Of a DNA stretch of 64,000 nucleotides, positions 1 to 10,098 are shown one piece after another. The DNA lies in assembly GCA_027605045.1 (NCBI GenBank), contig JAQFWX010000022.1:186001-250000 (forward strand), given 5' to 3'. Origin of the DNA: Phallus indusiatus (Eukaryota > Basidiomycota > Agaricomycetes > Phallales > Phallaceae). Under the pieces are notes generated by a model. It made no database searches. It saw nothing but the letters and a program-made list of their open reading frames with translations, and had not been told where the DNA came from. Numbering within the stretch: position 1 is the stretch's first letter; each line of letters starts with the position of its first letter. The translations under genes were made by a program, and so were the position numbers.

Positions 1-32
1 TACCAAATTGCAAAATCATATTATAACTAAAT

Positions 33-648
33 CTCAGGTCAAGGGATTCTGACTTGGAAAATTGTCAGTATACTGCTATAATTATCTTGGTCAAATTATA
101 TAATAATTCTTAATCATATAAGCCTATGCTTAATGTTATCCATTCAGTAAAATAATGAATAGAATGAAACTTACATTATCATCATTTATATCAAAGAATG
201 TTTTGAAAATGTTTTTTATATTTTTTGTCAAAATATATTTTTATTATAATCTAGATGCATGGAAAAACCTTACTTTTTATCATGAGAATACTCTTTGTAA
301 TATTAGAGTTTTCCTGGGAAAACCTTAATAATACATGGATTTCTGGAAAATTTTGAGAAAACTCTAATGTCACATATTGTGACCTTAAGTTTTAATTACA
401 CAGAAACTCAATATTTTCCACTCCCTCAAAATTATGATAAAATACTATATTGATAAGTAATCAAATCAACTTAAATATATAATTTTTCACTATGGTTAAT
501 AATGATATATGTTTTAGTTTGTATACTGTTTGGCTGAATAGAAAACATTATTGATAGTGTTATATAAGTAAAATTTACTATATAATTTAACCAAGGTAAT
601 TATAGCAGTATACTGACAATTTTGCAAGCCAGAATTCCTTAATCTGAG
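33..648. mobile_element. AT-rich MITE/foldback element, copy 1
   Basis: About 70 bp at each end form an inverted repeat: 33-103 pairs with 578-648 (outer motif CTCAG..CTGAG). The interior is AT-rich and has no credible coding sequence. The length is 616 bp, the same as copy 2. The right end is followed by TA and the left is preceded by AT, so a TA target duplication (Tc1/mariner-like) is possible but not proven in this copy. It has no transposase and is presumed non-autonomous. Confidence 0.75.
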
Positions 649-655
649 TATCACA

Positions 656-1597
656 CTGGAGACATTGTAGGGTTTAGTCAAAAAAATGATCTTAAGAAAA
701 TTATGGTTTGAGGCATAGGCTATTGACAATTTACTAAATTGCAAAATCATATTATAACTAATACTCAGATCAAGGGATTCTGGCTTGAAAAACTGTCAGT
801 ATACTATTATAATTATCTTGATCAAATTATGTAATAATTATTTATCATATAAGCCTATAATCAATGTTATCCATTCAGTAGAATAATAATTAGAATGAAA
901 CTTATATCATCATCATCTATATTGAAGAATGTTCTCAAAATCTTTTTTATATTTATTGTCAAAATATATTTCTATTATAATTTAGATGCATGGAAAAACC
1001 TTAATTTTAAGCATGAGATTACACTGTGTAATATCAGAGTATTCTTGGGAAAACCTTAATAATACATGGATTTCTGGAAATTCGTGAGAAAACTCTAATG
1101 TCACATATTGTGACCTCAAGTTTTAATTATACAGAAACTCAATATTTCTCACACCCTCAAAATTATGATAAAAAATTGTATTGATAAGTAATTATATTAA
1201 CTTCATTATATAATTTTCAGCTATGGTTAATAATAATATATGTTTTACTTTGTATAATGTTTGATTGTATAGAAAAAGTTATTGATAGTGTTATATAAGT
1301 AAGAATTCTTACATAATTTAACTAAGATAAAAATAGCAACATACTGATAATTTTTCAAGTCAGAATCCCTTGATCTGAGTAGTAGTCATAATATTATATT
1401 ACAACTTAGTGAATTGTCATATGCCTATGCCTCGAACTACAATTTTCTTAGGATCCTTTTTTTGGTCAAACTCTACAATGTCCCCAGTGTCAGTTATAAT
1501 ATGATTGTACAATTCAGTAAATCATTAATAGCCTATGCCTCGAACCATACTTTTCTTAGGATCCTTTTTTTGGCTGAACCCTACAATGTCTCCAGTG
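656..1597. repeat. Outer inverted repeat enclosing MITE copy 2
   Basis: Bases 656-760 are an imperfect reverse complement of about 1488-1597. A third, diverged copy of the same arm lies at about 1405-1490. The arms carry a shared block around CTGGAGACATTGTAGGGTT. This looks like an older foldback element interrupted by the MITE at 764-1379, with its right arm partly duplicated. No coding capacity is seen. Confidence 0.6.
764..1379. mobile_element. AT-rich MITE/foldback element, copy 2
   Basis: A second 616-bp copy of the element at 33-648, in direct orientation about 730 bp downstream. Its terminal inverted repeats (764 onwards against the stretch ending at 1379) are cleaner than in copy 1, and it is flanked by TA on both sides, as expected for a TA target duplication. 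It lies inside a larger inverted repeat (656-760 against about 1488-1597), so it seems to have inserted into an older palindromic element. Confidence 0.75.
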
Positions 1598-1607
1598 ACT
1601 ATCAGGG

Positions 1608-1763
1608 TGTACGTACAACAACAGACCGTTCGTATGGACGCCGTTGTTGAACAAGTGCTTTGATTCAATCAAAGCACTCACGCGAAAGGCTCCTATCTTG
1701 AAGCCTATTAACATGGACGACCCAGATCCAATTTGGGTCGTAACCGACGGCTCTAAATGTGGC
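1608..1763 (+). pseudogene. Gypsy pol fragment: end of RT and start of RNase H
   Basis: One frame reads as the RT-RNase H junction of a Ty3/Gypsy polymerase. It has the connection motif PFVWTP, then an APILKP segment, then the RNase H start WVVTDGSKCGV with the first catalytic Asp. The frame is in phase with the remainder of RNase H at 1938-1989 and after 7896. Protease and the RT palm are not in the window: to the left lie foldback repeats. The fragment contains a 12-bp inverted repeat around 1654-1678 and a 7-bp stem at 1718-1740, like the rest of this element. It is a broken, non-functional piece. Confidence 0.75.
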
Positions 1764-1935
1764 GTCAGGGCCGCACGCCGCGTCGTCGTTTTATGTATAT
1801 AGTAGCTGTACCTAGAGTGAGGGTCCCTAAGCTTGTTCTCTTAGGATCCCCTCCCTCTAGGTGAGTAGTTAGTTTCTCCCTCAATATATTTACTTAGGAT
1901 CCCCTCCCTCTAGTGTGAGCTGAGTAGCCCTAACA
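1764..1935 (+). repeat. LTR fragment embedded in Gypsy pol
   Basis: Bases 1764-1935 align closely with 12141-12313, the 3' part of the downstream LTR, and end at the same CCCTAACA. Upstream of 1764 the similarity stops. The fragment sits between the RNase H start (TDGSKCGV) and the next RNase H motif (CRPAGF), where a short piece of pol coding sequence is missing. I read it as an LTR fragment that replaced part of pol by recombination, or as a truncated LTR insertion. No target duplication is visible. Confidence 0.75.
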
Positions 1936-1937
1936 AC

Positions 1938-1989
1938 ATGTAGGCCAGCAGGGTTTCTCTCGAAGAAATTCACCCCTGCGCAGTACAAC
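1938..1989 (+). pseudogene. Gypsy RNase H fragment left of the hAT insertion
   Basis: The frame reads CRPAGFLSKKFTPAQYN, a conserved RNase H stretch of Ty3/Gypsy elements. It would continue in frame at 7897 if the hAT element and one copy of its 8-bp target duplication were removed. This shows that the hAT inserted into an existing pol gene. Bases 1982-1989 are the left copy of the target duplication. Confidence 0.8.
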
Positions 1990-2165
1990 TAAGGGTGTAC
2001 ACGATTCCGGATCTTTTCACAGATCACACGGATTAGAACCGCCAAAAGAGCCGTCAAACCTAGACTCGTTTCGACGGATCTCCGGCGCTTAAAATACCCG
2101 CCGGATCCGGGTTTGGATTTTTCAAAAGTGCCGGATCTCCCGGATTACCATAAGGACCAAGAAAG
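1990..2165. repeat. hAT left subterminal repeat region
   Basis: Next to the terminal inverted repeat are several copies of a CCGGATC/GGATCC-like word (for example near 2006, 2080, 2102 and 2135). The right end has the same words. Subterminal repeats are the usual transposase binding sites in hAT elements; that role is inferred here. Confidence 0.6.
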
Positions 2166-2220
2166 CAAATTTTATACTGTAGCACAATTTAATCAGCTGT
2201 ACAAGTTTACATTTTTATAT

Positions 2221-5017
2221 CTAAGACTGATCCTCTTCACTGCTATCTGATGCTGCATTCTCTTCATTGATCCTACCATTCTTGGGTCGAGCTTGCTTGC
2301 TATCAAAGATCTTAATTAGTTTTTCTTCTGGAATAAAATCGCAGTTTTCGAGCCATGAACTTAACACGGTTGCTGAGCGAGTGGTTGCATCGGATAGGGA
2401 GTGACGGGTCCTTGACACAGTCAAACGGCCGCGCGAAAAGGCCCGCTCAACGTCAGTTGATGCCGCTTGATGTATTGTGTCAAAAAAGAATGCATGGAAA
2501 AAGTTGTAAAGTCCACATACCTGGACATGTCAAAAACTGAAGGGCCATTGGCGCCAGCGGGTCTCCAGCTTGTTGCAGAGCCTGCCAATACATAATAGGA
2601 CAGTTCACGGATATAATCGGAGGACTTGAGACATAGATTTCGAATGCATCAGCATCTGTCTGATCCAAATCCATGTCTGAGAAATACGAGACCTATTAAA
2701 AGTGTTAATATAGAATGAACGAGAAATGAACTATTTACCTGTGAAGACTGCCTCGTAATTTCATTTTCCTTCTTAGGTTTGAAGTGGGCCAGCCATTCTT
2801 CACGCGCAAGGTCGATGGCAGTCTGAATCCAAACCTCGGGCCACTTGGCGGCATGAAAGTAGGCGATCTTTCGCCTGGGATGCATGACTATCAAGTGTTA
2901 ATATAATATCATTGATCAACGGAAGATAACTTACTCATGGCAATCCGATAAATTATGGAATCATCAGTTAACCTGTAATACTTATTCATAATCGTGAGGC
3001 CGCGATTGCTTGCGATGCGTACAGCAGGATGTAGGCTCTTATTGTCGATCCAATTTTGTAGGGACTCCGTCAGTTGATCGATGAGAGGAATAACGGAGTG
3101 AACTGAAGGATAAGCGGAGCGAGACATAATATTGGTCGCTTCAAGAAAACGCTATAGAAGAAGCTGAGATATATATATATAGTGCAGGCGTTGAATTAAG
3201 GACTCACATCTAACAAAGGTAATAACTGTTCAAGAATGTTCCATTCCTCCTCATCTAAGGAATAACGGCGAAGACGGGAACCTTTGTTGCGATTGTGGAC
3301 TGCAAGATCGACCAAAGAATTCAACGCCGGTCGCAATTCTAACGCGCTCTTGATGGTCATTGTCAAGGAGTTCCACCGCGTCGCCACAGGACGAACCAAG
3401 ACACGGAATGGGATTGGAGGCTCTGCTCGCGCACACTCCTGTTCCAATGAATGCCGGATCGTCGGAGAATGGAATACTGCTTTAGCAAGTCCTTTAAGCT
3501 AATCCGGGTATCAGACTGATGTTTACGAATAGATGAAACATCCTACCTTTTCAACAGCGATGCAGGCTTGCCTAACCTCATCAGCGTTTGCCTCAACTTC
3601 CTCTTGAGCATTGTCTTCTTCCTCAAGCTTGTCAATGATGGCTTGATCAGCTATATCGCGGCCGTCATCCTCGTCCTCGTACTCGGCTATATCATCTTCA
3701 GCGTCTTTGGGTGCCAGGATTTCTTTGAGGGCTGATGCCGTCTCAGGGTCCCTGTTATAGGCTTTCTTGGGCGCGAATATCGATAGAATCCCCTAGCAGA
3801 GATATAAGACTATGCCTAGAACAATGAAACAAAGACATACCTTCACAACCAGATTGAGAACATGGGCTGCACAACGGACGCGCAGCGTTGACCCTCCCCA
3901 GTCCGGAATCCGAGTGCTCAAGGATGCTATCATCGTATCATTGTTACTAGCGTTGTCGCAGACGATCCCAAGTAGCTGTTGCAACTAATATCAGCATGAG
4001 AATTATATAACGACTGAACTAATATTACCTTCGTTGTGAGATGATAAGTTTCCAACGTGTGAGCAAGTTGCTCCGCCAAATAATGCCCGTCGTGAGCTCA
4101 AGTAAGCTTGATGAAGTCGAGGATGATGGTCTTCATCTCTCCATTGTGGATGTAATGGATTGTCAATCCTAAGAACGAATAGACGTTTGGGGAGGTCCAG
4201 CCATCGATGCCGATATGAACTTTCCCCTCGTAGCTCTGAAAAAAAAAACAGATTCAGTAGGGAGCTTCAAAGCGAAAAAAAAAACAAGGGCATGACTCAC
4301 TTCGAAATATGCTTGTACTTCAGCCTGGCAAATACCAAAAACCTCTAGAATGTCTCTAGAGATTGTGACGCGGCTTGGGACCTTCACTCGACAGTCCAGC
4401 ATTGTTAGAATCTCCCCGAGTTCCTTATCCTCGACGATCGCGAAGGGCCGGTAGTTCTTCACGACCCATTTCGTCAGGAGCAACCGGAAGCGGCCAACAT
4501 TGTAGGTTGAGCCATGTGCAAAGGCTTCTAAGGCCGTAGTGGATGGATTGACTTCGTGTTCGCAGGCAACTGCGTGGTGACGTAGGTTGGACGTGCTGTC
4601 TTCAATACGATCTCGACCGATGACAATTGAAGGGGATCTAAACAAAGTGTAAGTTGCTTGTACGTTGATAAATCTGTTACGAGCTCATGTTTTGCATCTG
4701 AATTTGTAAATTACGCGGTCGCATCCGTTCAAATTCGTTTTCACTTCGATCTCAGGCGGCAGGGTATAATGTTCATAGAACTTGCTCGTCCAATTTGTCA
4801 TCTGCAATTCTTTAGATGCCCGTTAGTAGAAAAAACATGATAAGACGTTAGAAAACTCACTCAAAACCTCTTCAGGAGAATTCTCATCTGTCCTGAAGCG
4901 TTTGTTGAAGCGCTCTTCCGCGACTGATCTTTTTTGCTGTTTGCTGGCTGACGAATTTGAGCGAGATGGATTGAGAGCAGATGAAGAGGAGGATGAAGAG
5001 GTCTTGTTACGAGCCAT
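2221..5017 (-). pseudogene. hAT transposase (multi-exon, one in-frame stop)
   Basis: Minus-strand exons between 5017 (ATG) and 2221 (TAG) read in order as: a Ser-rich basic N-terminus; a segment with LLTKWVVKNYRPF and PSRVTISRDI; the RNase H-like core start (GIDGWTSPNVYSFLGL, near 4190); LLGIVCDNASNNDTMI with RCAAHVLNLVVK (near 3900); an acidic insert (near 3650); VATRWNSL (near 3350); and a C-terminal hAT dimerisation region (ITRQSSQ, PIMYWQALQQAGDPLA, then RHSLSDATTRSATVL). These are standard hAT motifs. Introns are short GT..AG. An in-frame TGA at 4098-4100 falls just after the DFIKLT motif, where relatives read through, so I call it a pseudogene unless a small intron removes it. It lies wholly inside the hAT ends. 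Confidence 0.85.
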
Positions 5018-6216
5018 TGACAAACGCGAGCGATAGCAATTGAGAGATTAGTAGATTGGTGGGGTACACGGAAAAGATGAGAGACGGGTGAGATGGGCTA
5101 TATCATATTTTGCATGCGTTTAAAAACTCACCTAAACAAGAAGGGTAATGTAAGAAACAAATCAAGAACAACAGTGACAGATGTACTTACTATTAACAAA
5201 GCTTTTTGACTTCGTTTACTCGATGTTTGTGAAAAAACAAACACGATGATTAAGGTATTAGTAAGCTTCGCTTTGTGCCGTTCCATGTAAGTCCCATATT
5301 CGGACAAATGTAGGAAAATAATAATTACCTACATTCATAAAGTCAAAAGTCAGATAATATTAGAGGACGTCAGCGATGTTGAGGTAGACTGACCGTGTAG
5401 ACTGAAGTTAGTACAAGAACACGGCCATTTGTTGGTCCAACTAGGAGGGGGCCTTAATCCAAATAAATGTGTGTGCAAATGAACGCAGGTACAAGTTGGA
5501 GTGAGTTGTTTTTTTAAACCCGGTTTGACTCCAGATTGAGCCTGAGTTCGAGTGTGCGTTCTTACAAAACGGTGATTGCTGACAGCCTTCAGAGTCCGCT
5601 GAGCGTTGATTGCAGTTGCTCAATAGAACACAAGGTTAGACAAATTTAATCAACAAAGTCTTCTCGATGCTGAGATAAATACGGTATCTGACCTGTTGCA
5701 CCACGAAGTCATAATTGTTTTTGCTCTCAATTTTGACCGTCAAGCTCCCAAATTATGAGACGTCCCAAAGTCAAGTTATGCCGCTCAGAGTCATCAGCGT
5801 TGCTCCTAAAAAACAAACGTTCAAGTAAGCCAGCTCATGTTCTTATATAGGTAAAAAAATAGGTTTAGATTCTCATCTTTTGCACTGTGAAGCCACATTA
5901 GTTTATTGTTTTTGATTCAGCCTTCAACCCTCTCCATGGTTGAGTTAATGAGGCGAGATCCGGCAATAAGGGTTGCTGAAGAGTTGCAGTGATAAAAACA
6001 AGGTCAGAGTGTTCTGATAATCAGGGTCATATAATATAAATCATGGCGTTATATCTAAACTATCGCATTACGCACCTGAAAATACGATATGAGTTTGGAA
6101 ATTATTTTTCAAACTGTTACGATCATAGATGGGACTCAGACTCATTCCGAGACACATACTGGATCCGGATTTACCATCTCGGATCTCAAGTTCTGATAGT
6201 ACGTATTTATTACATG
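5018..6216. other. hAT interior without recognisable gene
   Basis: This is the stretch between the transposase start and the 3' end of the passenger gene. I see no convincing coding sequence, only short open stretches without family motifs. A GGATCCGGAT word near 6160 matches the subterminal motif of the element ends. It probably contains the transposase promoter. Confidence 0.5.
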
Positions 6217-7366
6217 TCATGCACATAACAGATCCCACGGATTAACTCCTAACTCAGCGAAGTATGCAAGCTCTTTACCGAGCGAACCCCTGGCTTCTTT
6301 AGTGTATACAGCCACAAACAGTCCACCCTTGCCACCAACTCGATCGTTACCAGCTCGAACGAAAATCGGTGGCATTTCTTCTCCTTCTATTACATGAAGA
6401 GTTAACCACCCTTTAGATGTCAACTTACGTAGGTGATCCACGAAGCCACCATACTCGAATAGACATGTCCCAAACCATGCATCGGACAAACGACGGTACG
6501 CGTTGAAACACTGTTCCACTGTGAGTAACCGCGGTCGACCTTTTTCCTGTACAAAATCCGGTCCTAAAGTTATCTCCTCATATGCACAAATTGCATGCCA
6601 TCCCAGCATGTGGACGATCACCAGGATGAAACGACTTTGGAATGGCAAGGCGACGAATTCATCGAAGACACGTGGGTATCGTTCTATGTTATAAGGCGGC
6701 TCGTCAGAAGCAGGTTTCAGGGCGTCGTATAAACCTAAACAGTAAGTCTAATATCTACTATAATTGATGTTTTACCTACCGGTTCCTAACAATTGGTCTA
6801 GGAATTCTTGAAAGGATCCAAATGTTCTTTGCTGCACAAGGATTCCATCAAGATCGGACGGGTCTGGCAACCAAATGTCAGCGAAAACAATTTCCGGGTC
6901 GCACGGAGATATTTTGTTGTCTGCTTTCTTTATGCGCTCTTCCTTCAACATTCTTAATAATTGTAGTGACGGAAATTCAAAGGTGCGTACCATCATTTCA
7001 AGGAACGTTGCCAAGTTTTCCTCAAAAATCACAGCCGCGGGGCTATCTGCACAGTACGTCGTCGTTGGTGGAGTGCTTGGCCCATCCTTCCGAATGATTG
7101 CCCGCATCAATGGTGGTTCTCCATTCACGTTGCAGGTTGTTTCATCGGTGAATTCTTCGGGTTGATAAATAGCCCTGTGAGTCTTTTTTTCTTCTCGCCA
7201 TTGCCGTTGCCTAATCAAATTTTCTTCGTGCCGGCTGGTGTTTTTTGAGTTAAAAATGGACACAGACGGTTGAGACTCTGGTCTCTCACCTCAGGTAACG
7301 CTCCCGACGCTCTGCACGTTTTCTGCGAATGCCCTTTTTCTTGGATGGCAATTTGGAATTAGCCAT
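6217..7366 (-). CDS. hAT passenger protein, unknown function
   Basis: This is a second minus-strand gene inside the hAT element. I infer three exons: about 7366-7290 (starts MANSKLPSKKKGIRRKRAERR, strongly basic, possibly a nuclear signal), about 7229-6774, and about 6735-6217 (ends WDLLCA, stop). The two introns have GT..AG borders and join in frame; the second is about 40-50 nt with 5' GTAGGT. The product is about 350 residues, with a basic N-terminus and a globular C-terminal part that includes a hydrophobic stretch (SRFILVIVHMLGWHAICAYE) and an Arg/Gly loop. I do not recognise a domain. It is not transposase-like. An open three-exon gene in an element whose transposase is broken makes it the best-preserved gene of the element. 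It could be a captured host gene or an accessory transposition protein. Confidence 0.65.
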
Positions 7367-7689
7367 GGAATGGAGGAAGGAGGTTAGTCAGAACAAACTC
7401 TTTACTACATGCGCCCGACTGATTTTGCAAGATTTGATGATCGGATTGAGTTTGAATACAGTGGTTCGTGTTCCTTGCAGTTTCTGCCTCTTTGTGGACT
7501 CACGACAACTAGGTATAATGTTCGACTTTTACAATAAATATTAATGTGGATAATAATAATGATAATATAAAAATAAATAGTCTTTATTATTTAAAATTAA
7601 ATATAAATGATATATGGTGGACATTGGACTCCTGAGATGCATGCACACTATGCTGCATGTCCTGTTGTGTGAAAAACGAGAATTAAATC

Positions 7690-7888
7690 AAATTTTGAAT
7701 GCCGGATCCAGGTATATTATCGTGATCCGGATCCGTCTGGATCCGGACTACAGACCTGTTGACCCGGATTTGTTGACCTGGATCCGTGTGGATCTTGACC
7801 TGTCCGGATCCAGGTTTGAATTTCGAAGAAAAAAAAACCTGTGGACCTGGATCCGTAAAACCTGGATTCGGAATCGTGTACACCCTTA
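7690..7888. repeat. hAT right subterminal repeat region
   Basis: Dense GGATCC/CCGGATC words occur here (about seven between 7700 and 7865), partly arranged as short tandem and inverted copies. They mirror the left end and adjoin the terminal inverted repeat. They are likely transposase binding sites by analogy with other hAT elements. Confidence 0.65.
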
Positions 7889-7896
7889 AGTACAAC

Positions 7897-9963
7897 TACC
7901 GCACCCATGAGCATGAGCTCATCGTGGTACTTGAAGCCTTCCTCAAGTGGGAAGACAAACTACTAGGGCGAAGATTCACCCTAGTAACGGACAATGAGGC
8001 CATGGTCCACTTCAAGACCCAGCCTCGCATGTCACCGCGCCAAGCACGGTGGTATGAATACCTGTCTCGCTTTGATTACGAGACGATTCATGTCAAGGGC
8101 GTCACTAACAATGTCACCGATGGCCTCTCTCGTTATTACGAAGAGGACACTCCGGATGAGGTTCACCCTCCGGAGGTATACGTCAATGCTGACGTTAGAC
8201 TTGATCCCGAAGGGGATCATCTTCCCATCGAAAGAAGGGATGAAGTGAGAGTGACCGTTATTACACGTTCACGAGTACGAGAGGAACCTCGAGTAGAAGG
8301 TCCCTCAAATACTATGCCTTCTGATATTACAGAAGCGCAATCCGATGAGGATATACTTGCCCTAAGTGCAGAGCAAGACAGCAAGCTTCTTAAAGCCAAA
8401 ATTGAGGGCTTTGCTGAATTTACCTCGCTGATACAGCAAGGTTATCACAAGGACCCAGTATTTAAGCTGGTCCTTGCCAACCCAAACGCTCACAAGGCGT
8501 TTGTAATTAAAAACCAACTGATCTTTACCAAGAATCAGTTCCTCCGCGACGTATTATGCGTCCCCCATAACGCATTTTACAAGGGGAGGAGGATCACTGA
8601 GATTATAATCAGTGAGGCCCACCAAATTGTTGGGCACTTCGGACGTTACAAAACGTCTCAGTACGTTAGACAAGCGTACTGGTGGAAATCGATGATTGAA
8701 GACATCGATACGTTCTGCAGATCCTGCGGAACGTGCCAGACCAATAAAGGGGAGAATAATCACCCCAGTGGTCTGTTAAAACAACTCCCGATTCCCAATA
8801 GACCTTGGGAATCAGTTGGAATGGACTTCGTCGGTCCATTACCCATTTCAAACGGCCACGACTTCCTATTCGTCGTGATTGACAGACTGACCTCAATGGT
8901 TCGTCTGATGCCAACCACCACCAAGCTGACCGCCAAGGGCACAGCCTGGCTATACCTCAGTGAAGTCGTAAGACTCCACAGTGTCCCTGACTCAATCGTG
9001 AGTGACAGGGATGCACGATTCACTGCCAAGTTCTGGCAGGAACTACAATGCCTAATGGGGACACGATTGCTCATGTCCACGGCGTTCCATCCGCAAACGG
9101 ATGGATCTACCGAGCGAGCAAATCGCTTGATTGGCCAAATACTTCGTTCCGTGATACAGAACGATCAAAAAGATTGGGCCGAAAGGATCCCAATGGTGGA
9201 GTTTGCTATTAATAGCAGCACCAGCGAAACCACTGGTTTCGCGCCGTTTGAACTCAATTACGGCTATCTTCCCAGTTTGGGAAGGAAAATTGAGACGAAC
9301 ACCAAATTCAAAGGTGTTCAACACTTTGCTCAACAGGCAAAGTGGAATCTCATGATAGCGCACGACGCTATCATAGCCAATCGCGTTAAACAGGCTCACT
9401 ACGCGAACAACTCATGGCGCGATGCACCGGAGTACAAAGAGGGTGACCTCGTCTATCTGTCGACGAGGAATCTCAACCTCCCCAAGGGGAGAGTTAAGAA
9501 GTTGATCCCGCGTTATGTGGGACCATACAAAATATTGTCCGTTAAAGACAATATCACAGTGAAACTTGAGCTCTCTGAGGAGCTCAAGCAACGTCGCATA
9601 AATCCCGTATTTCACGTGGATTTGATTAAACCTCACATCGCCAATGACGATGAGAGATTTCCACGCCGCGATACACTCACGGCGTATGACTTTGGACAGC
9701 CAGACGATGCTGAATGGCACGTCGAGGAACTCCTAGCACATCGCTGGAGTGGAACTCGCGAGAAAGACCTCGAGTTCCTAGTCCAGTGGACCCTTGGGGA
9801 TACCACTTGGGAACCTTACAGTAACTGTAAGGACTTGCAAGCTCTAGACGAGTACTTGCAATTACGAGGCGTAAACGAGCCTCGGCAGCTGCCACGACTA
9901 TCCAATCACGGAGAGTCGCGGACCAACAACAAGCGCCCAGATCCCACTCGGGGATCTGCTTGA
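7897..9963 (+). pseudogene. Gypsy pol: RNase H, integrase, chromodomain (5' cut by hAT)
   Basis: This is an uninterrupted frame from the hAT border to TGA at 9961-9963. In order: the rest of RNase H (HEHELIVVLEAFLKWE, LVTDNEAM, VTDGLSRY); an acidic/basic linker; the integrase HHCC zinc finger (H..H..CRSCGTCQ, near 8620-8745); the integrase core with D,D35E (GMDFVGPLP near 8820, SDRDARF near 9000, STERANRL near 9110); the GPY/F-type C-terminal module (PRYVGPYKILSV); and a chromodomain (EFLVQWTLGDTTWEPY, near 9770-9810). The chromodomain places it among chromoviruses, which use it to target integration to heterochromatin. The frame is open but separated from the RT, so it is presumably inactive as pol. 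An upstream ATG within the hAT end (7786) gives a spurious fused open frame. The coding sequence is full of local inverted repeats (see findings). Confidence 0.9.
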
Positions 9964-10098
9964 AGATCCCACCCACAGGGATCCACTGGCACTTCACTGC
10001 TACGCGGTGAGGTAATTTTCACTTGGGCGCTCCATGAGGCCGCCCAAGTATATAACCCAAAAGTCCGTTCACGGCCTTTTTCTCCCTCAACACCCCCC

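Larger units (their letters stand above)
1990..7888 (-). mobile_element. hAT-superfamily DNA transposon (5.9 kb)
   Basis: The element starts TAAGGGTGTACACG and ends with the exact reverse complement; the terminal inverted repeat is perfect for 20 bp. It is flanked by an identical 8-bp target duplication, AGTACAAC (1982-1989 and 7889-7896), the length typical of hAT. Inside are an hAT transposase on the minus strand (5017 to 2221) and a second minus-strand gene (7366 to 6217). Both ends have subterminal arrays of GGATCC/CCGGATC-type motifs. The intact ends and duplication point to a fairly recent insertion, although the transposase now has a nonsense codon. Confidence 0.93.

Noticed and set aside
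7786..7896. Start of a long open frame upstream of the Gypsy integrase region
   Set aside because: These codons come from the hAT right end (GGATCC-rich) and are joined to pol only by the insertion; they are not a natural N-terminus.
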